From Breviolum minutum Mf 1.05b.01 (Eukaryota > Sar > Dinophyceae > Suessiales > Symbiodiniaceae), in NCBI GenBank assembly GCA_000507305.1, contig DF240840.1, positions 36,100 to 100,099 of the forward strand: DNA of 64,000 nucleotides, written 5' to 3'. The translations under genes were made by a program, and so were the position numbers. Under the pieces are notes generated by a model. The model searched no databases, was not told the DNA's origin, and saw nothing but the letters and a program-made list of their open reading frames with translations. This document shows, piece by piece, positions 34,401 through 47,806 of this stretch; position 1 is the first letter of the stretch; each line of letters starts with the position of its first letter.

Positions 34401-37400
34401 CTCTTAAAGCCAACCAAAAAAAAAAAGATCCATTTTTCAGCAATACCCAAAAAAAAACAGGAAGATCTGAAGTCTCATCACGGCCACCCCGGATTTCACG
34501 GGGCATACCCCAACAAGGACCAACCCTCTGGGATCCCCCACGCCCGAGCTCATTGCAAAATCGTAGGCCCTCAGAGTTGAGAATGATACCGCCGACTCCA
34601 CGGAGAGCCTGCACCCACCGGGGAACACGACAAAAAAAACTTGATGGAGATGGGATGTTTGATACCCAACCCCAAAAATAAAACAGGTAAACCCAGCAAA
34701 AATGATGATGCATGCATCTTTTTGGACGGCTCATTTGAAAAATCAATTCCTTTGAGGGTTGTCTTTTGAGTCCTCAAGAGCATGAGATCAGTCTATTCCG
34801 TGTGGCCTCAGCGGCCAAAAACTTGATCTTGGCATCGGCATCGTCGGGCTTCACCAGCCCAGTGGGATGGACCTGGACCCACTCCAAGTCGATGCTCTTA
34901 GCACCGATGGCCTGAGAGGATAGGAAGATAGGTGAGAGTGGGTTGAGAAGTCAAGAACATGGAGGATGACGACGTGAAAAACCACGGCAGCGGCTGTGGG
35001 CAGCTTCTGGCCTCTCCCATCTTGATGCCGTCGCCCGTGCAGTGCTCGCCGTTGGTGGTGGGCAAATGAAGCAGGTCCGGTCTGTACTGTGCCAGCAAGG
35101 AATTGCTGGTGAAGTCGGCACCAAAACCGCCTGCACATCACCAAAGATGGCAAGCAGCAAGTGTGCGCGTATAGGCATTCGGAGCAGTTCCAACCTTTTA
35201 TTCTTCCAAACGTCACTACACATCCTAGTCTAAAGATCTTGAGTTGTACAGTAACGCTTAAACATCCAACAAAAAGAAAACCTTCATGATGGCTTGTGAA
35301 CCTTTTACCAAGCCTGAAGCAAGGATCACAGGACCAAATTCCTTCAACTTCAGACCATTCTTCTCGTAAACACATCCAACGCATGTGTTGCCCTCTGTCA
35401 CCTCAAATGACGAGGGACATCAACTTCCCAAAGAAAATCTGTACTGGAAAAACCTATGACACGTAGACAAGGAGCGCAAAAAATGTTGATAGCCATAAAA
35501 AAAGAGACTCGATGCAAAACTGCAGTGCACCAGTTGGAGTAAAAGAGTAGTCTAGTGGTTCTGTTTCAAGATCTTCTTGTCAGCTGCCACTGGAAATCCT
35601 CGCCATCTCCAAGATTGACCTATTTATCCTTCCTCTCATGGTCATACAATCAAAAATGGGCCCTTCCAGTAAATATCCCACTTCCTTCCATGATTTTTAG
35701 GAGAAACAAGACAAATCATCTTCAGCTATCCACATTTTGACCTCCATCAAAAAATCCACTTGAAAGCTTTTCTCTTTGCCAACAAAGTCTCTAGCTCTGT
35801 CGCCTTGGCTTTTGTAATAATGCGTGCCAGGTTGGTCTTCTCTGCCACCTGGGCACCGTGCCAGGGATGGATATCCAGCCAATCCCACCCAGAAATCCCA
35901 CCGCCCAAAATGCGCGCCTTTTCCAACATCTGAATCAGCGCGTAAGTGATGGTCATGCCAGGAAATCGTTCCTGCACCGAAACATTCAAACACAGGGTGA
36001 GGCTCCAGTCACTGGTCTGAAACACCCGAACCTTTCACAACCATCCGATGTCCCAGGCCTTACCACGATGAGTACGAGGTTGAGAATGTCCACCCAAACG
36101 AGCCACCAAGGACAAGTCTAAGTTGAATTTCTCGACCAACCAATCCTTGAGGCAACCAATCCATGACCTTTTGAGATTGTAGCACTTCAAATGGATGATC
36201 AATGGATATTGGTTGGATTCCACATTCCAGCTCTTGTGCTATTTGCTATTTGCAATGCCAAGGTTATTGTATCAGATCTTTTTTGGTCACACTTCAGACC
36301 CAGCTTCCACATCTGCTGCACTGTTGTCGCAGAGCAGCCTTAGTTGATGACTGAATCTTGGACCCCTTTACTGCACGGGAACACAGCTGCTCTTGTAATA
36401 TCCTTGCATATTTCCATGCAACCATATGCAACCATTGTTGATTGGGTGCCAGGTAACTTCGCAAGTTCAGGCTTTTTGGCGCCACCTTTTAAGGTGTCCT
36501 GCCATCCGGGCGGAAATTTTCATCGGAACACCCCTGGTTCCATGACCCCCAAGCACCAGTCCTGGGTGAAGATGTCTGCATTGTCTGGGATGCCCTTGGC
36601 TACTTGAGTCTTTGTGCCTGGCCAAAGAAGAAATCAACCGGAATTTTTGATAGTGGATTATATATTTGTAGTTTCAATAGTTTTAATTGTTTATTTCATT
36701 ATTGTTTTATTTTTTCATAAAAACATGTAACATGTAGTTTAGTAACCAAGTTTTTTGCCCCCTGTGTTTTCCTCCCCCACCCCAAAACCCAGGTGGCCCC
36801 CCCGTTTTTTGGCTGGCCCTCCACCTGCTCCGTTGATTCCTGAAGTGGCTTTGGTACTATTGCCACCACAGAATGAAGACTTGTCCAAGAGCACCACACG
36901 GCCACCATTCTCAACAACAGTATTGGCAGCAGACATGCCTGGCCCACGCCACAAGGTTTTTCTTTAAACCAAGTCAATAGGGAAAATCGAATTAGTCCGA
37001 AAGGCGGCGGCCAGCAAGAAAATTAACATGGAACCAGAAAATGCAGGTTTGGAAGATGATTTTTCCTTTTCAATTCCAATTCTCAGGGGTGTATGTATAA
37101 TATACAGTATACATGATTGCATAATGATTTCTTGATTTGATGGCCCCTTCTCCAAGTACTTAATTCACGTGGCATGATATATGTAATAGTCACAGTATGA
37201 CTATAGTTCCAAGTAGTTACATTCTTTTTCCAGAAATGATAATATCAAATCTTCAATTTTCAATATAAATGTTCATCAGAATGGAATTGTGTCATTCAGT
37301 TCTCAACTTGAAATCCTACACAAGTTTGCTTGGTTCATTGGTTGGTAGTTTATCCAACCTTTGTAACAGATTTTACACATCTTCACACAGCTCAGGTGGA

Positions 37401-37465
37401 CCCCCCGCGCCTCCCAAGCCACCGCCTACCACGATGGCCTGGTTGCTTGGGAAACTGGACGCCAT
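28433..37465 (-). CDS. copy D: fumarate reductase - cytochrome b5 - cytochrome b fusion
   Basis: Start ATG at 37465 ([22 protein letters not shown] Rossmann motif). The next exon runs through VVLL and DKSSFCGG without the intron found in A-C. Later exons: PDNADIFTQ (ends 36562), [12 protein letters not shown] (from 36498), [16 protein letters not shown] (ends 36059), [14 protein letters not shown] (from 35971), the Gly-rich block 35012-35133, VQVHPTG (34808-34915), [10 protein letters not shown] (34222-34270), HYTGRGV (about 31920-31942) and the catalytic C-terminal block (30840-31842). The last block is interrupted by a direct repeat around the N at 31430. One b5 domain ends the FAD exon; a second is split by several introns (29600-30740). 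The membrane module is 28433-29530 and ends in ATP then TGA. A 1.67 kb inverted-repeat element and the N gap lie in one intron (32381-34048). As assembled the frame is broken at 31430, which may be an assembly fault. Confidence 0.75.
31225..31637. repeat. ~205 bp direct repeat joined by one N
   Basis: Bases 31225-31429 and 31431-31637 are the same piece of the fumarate reductase exon, with a few substitutions (CAAACGG versus CAAGCGG, CCATGG versus CCGTGG). They are separated by a single N at 31430. Copies A, B and C have the segment once. The pattern suggests two haplotypes or paralogues joined by a scaffolder. Confidence 0.85.
32583..33567. other. assembly gap
   Basis: 985 consecutive Ns. 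Long reading frames drawn across it are artefacts. Confidence 0.99.
33568..33890. repeat. ACAACC hexamers and AAAAGCCAACAGAAGCC minisatellite
   Basis: Begins with about five ACAACC units, then an irregular array built from AAAAGCC and AACAGAAGCC blocks to about 33890. Unit length and composition vary. Low-complexity translations (Lys/Ala/Gln-rich on plus, Trp/Leu/Phe-rich on minus) are by-products. Confidence 0.9.
33945..34048. mobile_element. MITE-like element, relative of 6395-6497
   Basis: Shares GGTACCCCCAAATCATCCA, then AATAGGGTTTTC, TTATAAACCA and CATTTTGGGGTA in the same order and orientation as the copy near 6400. Its outer end coincides with the right terminus of the larger element at 32381-34048. 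Confidence 0.7.
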
Positions 37466-38029
37466 TTTTTGCGACCTCCCAGGACCGTTAGACAACGCAA
37501 TGGATCAATGGATGATCGAAAGGGTACAAATGGTACAAATGAATATCTGGGATTCTGATGGAATCCAGGACAGCAACCCTATTTTCTAACTTGGCACCGT
37601 TTTTTTTTCGAAAAGACAAAGATCTCCTAGCAGCATCTGGTTCTTTCTGCAAATGGAAATTGTCATAGACATGGAGAACCCCAAAAAAAGTCGTCCCAAA
37701 ATCCTGTCCTGGCCCCAGCCTACTGGATCCAGTCGCCAAAATCGGGCTTCAGAAAAGCTTCAGCCAAAATAGCAGCGAGGGAAAAAACTTGGAGCATCCC
37801 CAACAACGTCCAGTCCATGCACTTTTGGTTGCTATGCAAAAAACTTCAACCTACGTCTAAGATATCAAATAGATCCCTGTCCCAGATTCAAGTAGCCGAA
37901 ATCTTGCGGCTTTCCGGGTATACGCCAGGCCTTTTTTTCGAACGGATGCTCCAAGAGCAACGACCTCTATTGGGGTGCTTCACGACGTGTGATTAAACGC
38001 TAGTTGTGTGGAGCGGAACGGAACGCTTT
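37466..38029. other. 5' flank of copy D
   Basis: 564 bp between the stop of fragment X and the start of copy D. No open frame of note and no recognisable core promoter. Confidence 0.45.
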
Positions 38030-40362
38030 TTACGGCGTGGCAGGCTCCTTGCTCAGACTTCCACTGGACATAGTGAAGAGGTGGCAGTAAAGTGGGAAGC
38101 TCACATAGACCATGGCGATGAAGATGGTGAAAATGTAGCCCATGTGTGTGGCCTTGCTGTGGTACTTCTTTGGAATTTCCAAAGCCGGGGCTGGCACAAC
38201 CTTCTGCCATCCCAAGCACATGTGTGTGCTGAAGATGATGACTGCCATGACGTAGAAGAGACACCAACCAAGAGATTGAAAGACTTCAAACTCCATTCTG
38301 TAAATGTCACGCACTGCTACAGTCTGGCATCCTGGATCATCAACCCAAAAGAGGTTCAATCGCAACTGCAGCAGGGTCTTCAAGTTCAGCAGGTATGGAG
38401 GTGGGCACAAAGTCCAGGGCTCGGTAGCACCAAAACGGAACTGGTACAAGTGGATCATCATAAATGTCAGCAAGGTAACACCTGAAATCGCCAAGTTCAT
38501 CTTGCCAGAATTCAGTGCATAGTTCACGCTGATATCCCAAGTCCTTTTGATGGCAACCACCACGTGCAATAGAGCAGCTAACAAAATGTATTCCTCCACA
38601 ATGTTGGCTTGAAAACCGAACCCAGTCCAGTACAGCCTCACATAAAAGTATCCATAGCCGTTGAAGTCATCTGGCCCCAAGAAGACGTGCAAGTTTCCCA
38701 CGGCGTGGATGATGATGAAGACAAAAAGGAACATGGCTGATCGAGTCAGTCCCGAACGGTCACTAGTCATGCTCACATTTTTCTGCGGAACAATGGTGAA
38801 AAGAATCTCTTTCAGGAAACCCAGGACCATGTAGAAGACAGCTCCCCACCAGCCTGGAATCTTGCCCTCTCCCTTCATCCTCACTTCACGATTCTTCTCG
38901 GAGCGAGACCAGTTCTTGTCCTGCAAATCTCATTCAAAAGTCAAGATGCCATGCAGCTTTCATCTGAATGTATTCTTTGCATGCATTCTGTTTGATACCA
39001 ACACAAATATAATAATAATGATGATAATAATAAAAATGATGATACTAATAATAATCTACGTATCTTGAAAAATGTTCAAAGTACCGCAAAGAAAACATTC
39101 TCCTCGTGGCCGCCTTTATTCAACAAAGGTTGTGCTGCAGTGGCCGCCGGCGCTGCGGCCACTGGTGCAGCTGGCGCAGGGGCCGCACCGCCACTGCCTA
39201 CCTTTCCCACGATAGCCTCAGGAGCATACTTGCCGATGACGTCAGGCGGATGAATCCTTAGTTGTGACACACTTTGAACGCTGAGTTCCTTGAATCGGAA
39301 TGCCACATGAGAGGCGGAAGTGTGTTTCTATTTTCCAAAATTTCATTGGTCCATGTCATGACACGGATGTTAGCATTTTTACAAAACTCATTTTTGGGGG
39401 CACACAAAATGGAGCGGCATTTTGCAGGTTTCAGCAACATGTTGAACTCCTCCGTCGCATCTTTGCCGGCAAATGTAATAATTGCTAATTCGCCACCTGG
39501 TTGAAGCGATGGATGGAATGGACCATCGTAACGGCGGGAAAACAAACCACTAAAAAAACAATGCAAGTTTGAACCTATGCTGTACATGGAAAATATATAA
39601 TATATGTAAATATTAAATACAGTATTACCCTCCTTGAAACTAACAGTGAAACACATGAAACACTGGAATTGCTGAAAAAAATTGACTTTCCAGGAAAGAG
39701 GCCCGGTCGGCAGGTGCTATGTGAGTTTTGAGGAGAGTAAGTGAATATTGAGATTAAAGATCAATGAATTGTTAACGATCATCTCATCTCAAAAATCGAT
39801 CAAGAACAGGATGTTCAGCTTAATGAAGTATCTAAGATTGACACCTTCCCAGCTCCACAATCAATCAACTTCCCCCCCGGCTCCTACCTGGGTGCTCAGA
39901 GAGAAACGATGTAACGTCCAAAACTTGGCCTTCAACCACAACCTGAAGGGTTTTGCTGACGCTGAAGACGCGACATCGCCCCCTACGTTTGAAGTTAAGA
40001 AACCCCAACAAGAAAAAAGCTCTTTTTTCTCGGGAAAAAAAAAGGCCAGTTTGGTGAGCTAGATCCATGAAAATAATGAAATAATTGAATGTGTGATTTC
40101 CGGCACAAAAGATTCTAATCAAGACATTCCTATGTTAAATGTAATTCAGACTGACGGGCAGTGAGAAAGAAAAACTTTGGTTTTTGGGGATTGATATAGT
40201 CCCACTATTGGAATCCCTATTAACCAATCAGTCTGATTGTACATGATTCTATGATGGAATTTGAATCAGATAGGGTGCTTTTTATCGCGGCTAAGAGGTG
40301 TTTTTTTTTTGGTGCCCAAGGTACCCAGCAATCGGTCTTGCTGTTGTGCTTTGCCACCTCCG
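38030..40362 (-). CDS. fragment X: cytochrome b5 - cytochrome b without flavoprotein
   Basis: Minus-strand exons: about 40310-40362 ([12 protein letters not shown]), 39886-39955 ([19 protein letters not shown]), about 39433-39500 ([18 protein letters not shown]), about 39090-39256 ([17 protein letters not shown] plus an Ala/Pro linker) and 38030-38926 (membrane module, stop after ATP). Haem ligands of the b5 domain are the His of HPG|G and of IHPPD. The membrane exon is uninterrupted through [13 protein letters not shown], where copies C and D carry an intron. It retains His residues in [32 protein letters not shown] and FSTHMCLGW. No FAD domain or start codon is found between 40362 and the stop of copy C at 40900. 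X is either a truncated duplicate, a short gene with an unseen start, or a 3' extension of copy C by alternative splicing. Confidence 0.6.
39001..39058. repeat. AAT/GAT trinucleotide microsatellite
   Basis: Imperfect run of AAT and GAT triplets in the intron between the b5 and membrane exons of fragment X. Confidence 0.85.
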
Positions 40363-40889
40363 CTAAAGTGTAGGACGACATTTAGGGCAGAAACCTGCGA
40401 GTCAACAGACATTTGGATAGGTCAAAGGCAGTTGGTGAACATCCTCATCCTCACCAACCAATCAAAAGTGCCTGAAGGTGCCCAAGCGACTTCAAAAAAG
40501 CAGCTACACTGGAGCCAAACTGCAAGAGATTTCGGAGGTGTCGGGTTATTTTGGTGTTCAAGATCTTTGGAGATGAAGGATTCGAGAGGGTTAACACTTA
40601 ACATGACAGGCTGTGCACAAATGCAAGGCTGCTTCTAGCTCCCAACATGTTCCACTGTTCCTCTCGTTTGCGGAGAGTTGTTTTTCCATCGCAACCAAGC
40701 GGAGGGCAACCTTCAACCTACCATAGCTTCAAGGCGAGGCACAAGCCAAACTATCAACAAGATACTACGACAGGTCTCCATTTGCCAACTACCTTTGTAT
40801 TCTGTAAATCACAAGTGATTAGTGGAAACCATATCATGGGAGGCCCATTGTGAAGCGAAACGCACATCACAGGTAGAAATAATTGAAAC

Positions 40890-43800
40890 GGAACACTCAT
40901 CAGGGTGTGGCCGGCTCACTACTCAGACTTCCACCCGACATGGTGAAGAGGTGGCAATAGAAGACAAAGCTAACATAGACCATGGCGATGAAGATGGTGA
41001 AGATGTAGCCCATGTGTGTGGCCTTGCTGTGGTACTTCTTGGGAATTTCCAATGCTGGGGCTGGCACAACCTTCTGCCATCCCAAGCACATGTGTGTGCT
41101 GAAGATGATAACAGCTGCCAGGTAGAAGAGACACCAGCCAAGAGACTGAAAGACTTCAAACTCCATTCTGTAGATGTCTCGCACGTACACGGCCTCGCAG
41201 CCTGGATCATCCACCCAAAAGAGGTTCAACCGCAACTGCAGCAGGGTCTTCAAGTTCAGCAGGTATGGAGGTGGACAGAGCTTGTATGGCTCAGTGGCAC
41301 CAAAGCGGAACCTGAGCAACAGAGGATGACATCAAGGAAACAAGCAAAGCAGTCTAAAAAACGTACCAAACGTACCAGTACAAACATCACAATGCGTGCA
41401 GTCGTTGCTGTTGTTAGATTTCAGGCACTCAGTACAAGTGGCAATATGATTTGACTTCTCGCTTTACCGCTTTCTCTAACTCATCGGACAAGAGGCTGGA
41501 ACAAGTGGATCATCATGAATGTCAGCAAGGTGACACCTGAGAATGCCAGATTCAACTTGCCAGAAGCCACTGAATAGCTCATGCTGATGTCCCATGTTCG
41601 CTTGAGTGCCACCACGACGTGCAACACTGCGGCCAACAGAATGTATTCTTCCACAATGTTGGCTTGCAAACCGAACCCAGTCCAGTACAGCCTCACATAG
41701 AAGTATCCATAGCCGTTGAAGTCATCTGGCCCCAGGAAGACGTGCAAGTTTCCCACGGCGTGGATGATGATGAAGACGAAGAGGAACATAGCTGATCGAG
41801 TCAGTCCAACACGGTCACCATTGAATGTCACGTTCTTCTGCGGAACAATGGTGAAAAGAATCTCTTTCAGGAAACCCAGGACCATGTAGAAGACAGCTCC
41901 CCACCAGCCTGGAATTTTGCCCTCTCCCTTCATGCGCAGTTCTCGGTTCTTCTCAGCTCGCGACCAATCCTTTCCCTGCATGCACAGGTGTGACATGGTG
42001 TTGCAAACAGAAGATCAAGATACAGTACATATGTCAAGATTCAAGTTGTTTTCGTTTCTGCTCTAATATTAGCCCTGCCTCGTGGCCACCTTTGGCCAGT
42101 AAGGGTGCAGCTAAACCTCCACTAGCAGCTGGGGCCGCAGAAGGGGCACCGCTGCCCACCTTGCCAATCACAGAGTCTGGGGCATACTTGCCGATCACGT
42201 CAGGTGGATGGATCCTCAGAAAGGAAAGAGACTTGGCGTCATGGCAAACACTTCAAAAAAAAACATCGAAGTCTACTCCATTTTTTAGTGCTTGCTGACT
42301 GTGTGAAGACTCAAGATCTTCCTTTCCAAGGCATTTTCCAAAGTAAGGAAACGACATGTTGAACTCTTCTGTCGCGTCTTTTCCTTAGATCTCGGTAGAG
42401 TATGGGGTCTGGGCATCTCTTTAGTCCCCTCCAAAGTGTTGGATGTCGCTGTGTCTAGCTCCGTAGCGTGAGGCTGATTTTGGAGTTGCCCCTTCTTCAA
42501 ACATCAGCAAGGAAACTGGTCCGATAAAACAACGCAACTGTGTCTGAGAACTATATATTTCAAGCTGGGTTCAACTGTAAGTTGAAAGGCGGAGCACCTC
42601 CACCATGAGCTTTAGAAAACTCAAACCCATAGTAGTTGCTGGCCAGTATCCAGCAAACGTCAAGATGGCCAACTCACCTCCAGGATGCTCTGAGAGGAAA
42701 CTGGTCACATTCAAGACCTGCCGATAACAGACTTGCTTCGACACAATTAAACAAATCAAATGAAACGATATCAAGCAATCTGTTTGAGTTTTTTGGGATC
42801 GTGTTTCTTTGCTGAAATACTTTGGGACATACCGCTGTACAAAACCCATTCTGGACCCTGTGCCTGGCCATCAACTACAACCTTGGCCAATTCTTGAGAG
42901 TCATGAGTCATGGCAATAGAACAAAAAGCGAGATCATCAAAAAAACAAAACCTACAAAGTTTGAACATCTTCATTCAAGATTCAAGAACTCTGATTCAAG
43001 ATTGCCAAATGAAGGCACCAAGGAACCCAGCAGTCGCTCTTGCTATTGTGCTTGGCCACCTCTGCCATAGAAATGCCACCGCCGCCACCACCAGCAGCTG
43101 GTGCACCACCTGCCACTGCACCTCCACCTCCACCACCAATCATGCCGATCACGGAGTCAGGAGCATACTTGCCAATGACATCTGGAGGATGGATCCTTTG
43201 AGAATTGAACGAAAGAAGAAACCAAAGGAAAGCTGCTAACAGGTGTGGTGAGAAAAGTGCCACTGATTATGCAACGTCTACAAACTGTGTCAATGTGGCC
43301 AAGGCTCATGTTGAACTCCTCAGTGGCATCCTTGCCAGCAAAAGTCAAAATAGCCAATTCACCACCTGGATGATCTCCAAGGAAAGAGGTCACATCAAGC
43401 ACCTGTCCATCAACCACGACCCAGCAATCAGTCTTGCTGTTGTGCTTGGCCACATCAGCCATGCTAATGCCTCCACCACCGCCTGCAGCGGGTGCGGCAG
43501 CAGCACCACCAGCGCCACCAGCTGGTACTGTTGCTGAGTTCATCTTGTCTTCGTATGAACCACCTGCCAACTTGGAGCTTTCAACTGCTCCTGTCAGGCC
43601 TCCTCCAGACACGTCACGGAGGTCCACCTCCTTAAAGTCAGCACCCAACATGTACTTGGCAGCTGCTCTGCCAGCAACACGACCAAAAACCACGCAGTCC
43701 AAGAGTGAGTTGCCACCCAAACGGTTGTTGCCATGGACTCCTCCTGCAACCTCTCCTGCCGCGTACAAACCAGGAATGGCCTGATTGTTGGCACCAATGC

Positions 43801-43905
43801 AAGCTGAATCTGTGTCAATCAGCAAGCCACCCATGCAGTAGTGGATCACAGGCGTGATGATCGCAACATAAAATGGCTCACTCTTCACAGCGGAACCAGG
43901 AATGA
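40890..43905. repeat. ~3 kb segmental duplicate of 28420-31429
   Basis: Exons and introns of the 3' halves of copies C and D align almost base for base (membrane module, split second b5 domain, first b5 domain, end of the FAD domain). Differences are mostly single substitutions and small indels. The near-identity of introns indicates recent duplication or gene conversion. Confidence 0.85.
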
Positions 43906-46900
43906 TGTTGTGGTAGAACTTCTTGCCACTTCCAGTCTTGCCACTTGCCTCATCCCAAGACTTTCCTGATGGATAGGCAGGCCAAGAGCCACCATCCGGG
44001 TCTTTCTCCGTCTTCTTGGCAGCCTCGTAGTGTGCCTCGTGCACCTGCTCAATCACCGAAAGTGCCACTCCCATATCCTTGGCGAGGTCCTCGCCGGTGG
44101 CATAGTACTTCATGACCTCACAATGCAGAAACAAAACCCACCCAAGAAGGATCACATATCCATGCTTCCATCAGTGCTTCTTCAACAACACAAGATCTAC
44201 CACCCAAGTCTCCCACACCACGCCCAGTGTAGTGCCTCACCAGATCCCGGAAGCAACATTGACCATGAAAGTAGGATCTATATCAAAATGATATCCAATG
44301 ATATCTGATGTCACCTCTCAACAACGAAAAACCTGTGAAAATTGAAATAGATCCAAGGTCAATCAAGTCTGATGTATCCAGGACTCCGGACTTGCAATGC
44401 CAAATGATTTCATCGGAAGCAGCCCTATTCAAGCACAACCTGCAACAAAATCTCCGGCTGCAAGGGCAATTTCAGAACACGCAACAGCATCTTATAAGTT
44501 GGTGAAAAAACAATCCCATCCATCCCTTCGTTTTGATTGAAATCAACGACCAAGTTGGTTGATGGTAACGAATCCCCGCCTGAAAGGAGGGCTGCTCTTC
44601 CACATCTCACCTGTGACATAGTCACGACCTCGCAAAGGGGCCCCCACACACATTTTCATTGCCATCATCTGCTTAGAAATATTTCCCGTCTTTTGCCTTT
44701 TTCGAACTTCCTGCTTCTCTTGAAAAAGTACAATCTTGTCCTACTTGTGATTCGTGAAACAACTACATGTACCGATTTTTCTCTTCATCATATTCCTATC
44801 GTTGTTGTGCTTTATCATTATTATTCTTCGCATTTTCGTGGAAGCTAAGACATTATTTTCAATTTTCGCTGCTTATATTTAGGTCAATCCAAAAACTGGC
44901 ATCATATCTACGAATCTATGAAGAACATCATGCCTCATTGGTCAAGAGCATTGCAATCATTTCTCATGATCATGTTCAACACGTGCAATCCCCTGAACCA
45001 AGCCACGACCCAGTTCATTGCAGAAGCGCTCTCCCTTGGCATTCAAAATGATGCCACCTACCCCGCGCAAGGCCTGACACAGGACCAGTGAGGATTTGTT
45101 GCGCATGACCACGACCAAATCACCCTTGCAACATTGCAGTGATATTTGGCACCTCGGCGGCCAAAAACTTGATCTTGGCATCGGCATCGTCGGGCTTCAC
45201 CAGCCCAGTGGGATGGACCTGGACCCACTCCAAGTCGATGCTCTTAGCACCGATGGCCTGAGAGGATTGATAGGAAGATAAGTGAGAGTGGTTTGAGAAG
45301 TCAAGAACATGGAGGATGACGAGGTGAAAAACCACGGCAGCGTCTGTGGGCAGCTTCTGGCCTCTCCCATCTTGATGCCGTCGCCCGTGCAGTGCTCGCC
45401 GTTGGTGGTGGGCAAATGAAGCAGGTCCGGTCTGTACTGTGCCAGCAAGGAATTGCTGGTGAAGTCGGCACCAAAACCACCTGCAGCAGAGAATTTGAAA
45501 CATTCAAAGTATCGAAAGATTCTGAAAACTTGATCCAAAGCATGCAAAAGAAGCGGGATCGTCGTGAACCCTCAATCCGTTCTGACTTGAACGCGATTGT
45601 TCAAGTTGCTTGCGTAAGTTGCTTGCCTGAAGCCAAAATCACAGGTCCGAACTCTTGAAAGTTCTGGCCGCCCTTCTCGTAGACACACCCGACGCAAGTG
45701 TTGCCCTCGGTGACCAGCTTGAACACCTTGGCCTTGGTGATGATACGAGCCAAGTTGGTCTTCTCGGCCACCTGCCAATGCAATTCATGTTCATCACAAA
45801 TGACCAATGATTCACAAATTATCACAAACCCGCAGATGTGCAAGATTACAACTTGTGAATGTACAGAATGTACAAAATCGCAGTTTGTTTGATGATATTT
45901 GAAGCACCAAGCTGCCTGGCCTTCTCCAACATCTGAATCAGCGCATAGGTGATCGTCATCCCAGGGAATCGCTCCTTACCTCGATGTGTACGTGGCTGTG
46001 AGTGTCCTCCAAGGCGTGCCACCAAAGAGAGATCCAAATTGAACTTCTCCACCAGCCAATCCTAGACACGTCCAGCATGCATATCAACCATGTCAACCCA
46101 TGAACTTTAGGTTTTTCACGGCAAGAGCTTTGAAACAAAGTCATGGGTTTTTGTTGATCCCCATCAGGGTGCGTTCCCAATCACATTTTGAATCACTGCC
46201 AAGTTGCAACATCCGCTGCACTGTTTACACAGAGTAGCCTTAGATCTGGAGCGAACATCTTTGAGAAATGCTCAAAACCATGCCGTTTAGCTTTTTGCGG
46301 GTTGCAAAAGTTGTAAGCACTTTGATATCTGAATCTCTTGGATTTATCTTGTTATCTATTTATATGTCTATGTCTAATTAGTCTAATCATCCCTTGCATC
46401 AAACTCATTGTAGTCTTTTTCGTCGTCACTTCACTTTCCACGCTCTGATCTCACCAAGAAGCTTGGCCAACTCGGGCTTTTTTGCTCCACCCTTCATGGT
46501 GTCCTGATGGCGTTCAAATCCATTTGCATTTCATCAACAAGTGCGTTTTGTATGTTCTATGTTATTTTATACCACTATATCACATTTCAGAAAAAATGCA
46601 TTATATAATACATCATGTTTGGACAGCTATCCCGGCAGTATATGAAACCTATGACTTCTCCCGTGACTTCTCCTGCGTGAAGATTTCCGCATTGTCTGGG
46701 ATACCTTTGGCTTGCTGAGTTTTAGTGCCTCACAACGACATTTGGGACAGTTTGATTCAACTTGCAACACAAAAAAATGCAAAAAAAAAACTTCCATATG
46801 TTGGTGATATTGATATCCATTAATCCATTAAAGGTAGTAACAGTCCATGTTTCATCAGATTTTTGTTGCTGAAATTTGCCTGCACCATTGATTCCCGAGG

Positions 46901-47214
46901 TCGCTTTGGTGCTGTTTCCACCACAAAAGGAGGACTTGTCCTGAGCACAAACCACTATAGAGGAATACTTTTAAGAAAAACACCAACAAAAATGGGTGAC
47001 AACACAGCAATCGCAATTCCTTACAGATGTTTTTCAAGCCAAATAACAAGCAAGACCACACGGCCACCATTCTCCACCACGGTGTTGGCAGCCGACATGC
47101 CTGAAATTCCAACACCGTCAAGGGGGTGAAGCGCCAACATTTTGCCCTGGTCAGGTCCAGGCCTCCAAGTCCTCCTCCTACCACTATCGCCTGACTCGTT
47201 GGGAAGGACGCCAT
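40900..47214 (-). CDS. copy C: fumarate reductase - cytochrome b5 - cytochrome b fusion
   Basis: Start ATG at 47214 ([18 protein letters not shown]). Exons in order: [16 protein letters not shown] (about 47050-47105), [20 protein letters not shown] (about 46880-46940), [11 protein letters not shown] (ends 46673), [13 protein letters not shown] (from 46503), [19 protein letters not shown] (about 45900-46063), [20 protein letters not shown] (about 45650-45773), [20 protein letters not shown] (about 45365-45484), VQVHPTG (about 45160-45258), [18 protein letters not shown] (about 44980-45077), [15 protein letters not shown] (about 44580-44635), HYTGRGV (about 44215-44240), and the long exon 43295-44117 that ends the FAD domain and contains the first b5. 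The second b5 is spread over five exons (42060-43197). The membrane module is 40900-41996, with an intron between HLFQ and FRFG. All likely catalytic residues are present and no frame break is seen, so C is probably functional. The role and domain logic are described under copy A. Confidence 0.8.
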
Positions 47215-47806
47215 GGGAACCACAAAACCTGACATGTCAAAGTGGGATTGAAGTCATCTCCAAGAAGAAAAAATAGGGATCAACGGTTTGAAGCCACCCA
47301 AGACTTGGGACCGGGCTGTCGAAACTGAATACCGAAAGCCTCCCCAAAGGATTTGTTTTTAAAAAAAAGCAACAAAAGGCTGCGGGGCCCAAAAGCACCA
47401 TCAACCAAAAAAAACATCCAACAGAGTTTCAGGGTTTCAAAAAAGGTGCTGCAAACACACCCATTTTCTCCATGTTCCAACAGCTTCAACAAACCCACAG
47501 CCACCCACCAGCAGCTTCCCCAACAATGGACAACACATTTTTTCCTTGGGCCGAGCTCACGAAAGCCAAAGGCTCAAGGTCGAAACCTCGGGGTTTCCAA
47601 GGGATCATGGATCCCTCAGCAACCATTTCCCAGTTGTTCCAGTGGATTCAAGGATTTGATTCCCATGGGTTTTTTAAAACGGGGGCCAAGGAACCAGGGT
47701 CTGCTGACCAATCGGCGAGATTAACCCTCAACCCTTCCAGGAATCTGGATGGTGTCTTCATAGCCTCGGAGTTTGGTGCTATGCTTCTGAGGTACAACTG
47801 ATGACA
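47215..47806. other. intergenic between B and C
   Basis: 592 bp, the shortest spacer of the array. It holds frames without motifs and no recognisable promoter element. Its left end is the 5' flank of copy C. Confidence 0.45.

Noticed and set aside
40822..41454. Plus-strand frames of 140-210 codons opposite the array (also 28421-28900 and 38006-38485)
   Set aside because: They are antisense shadows of the membrane modules, repeated in every copy because the sense exons are repeated.
43157..44155. Using whole open frames as exons (also 57695-58828)
   Set aside because: They read through introns at both ends; the phase-consistent boundaries are inside them.
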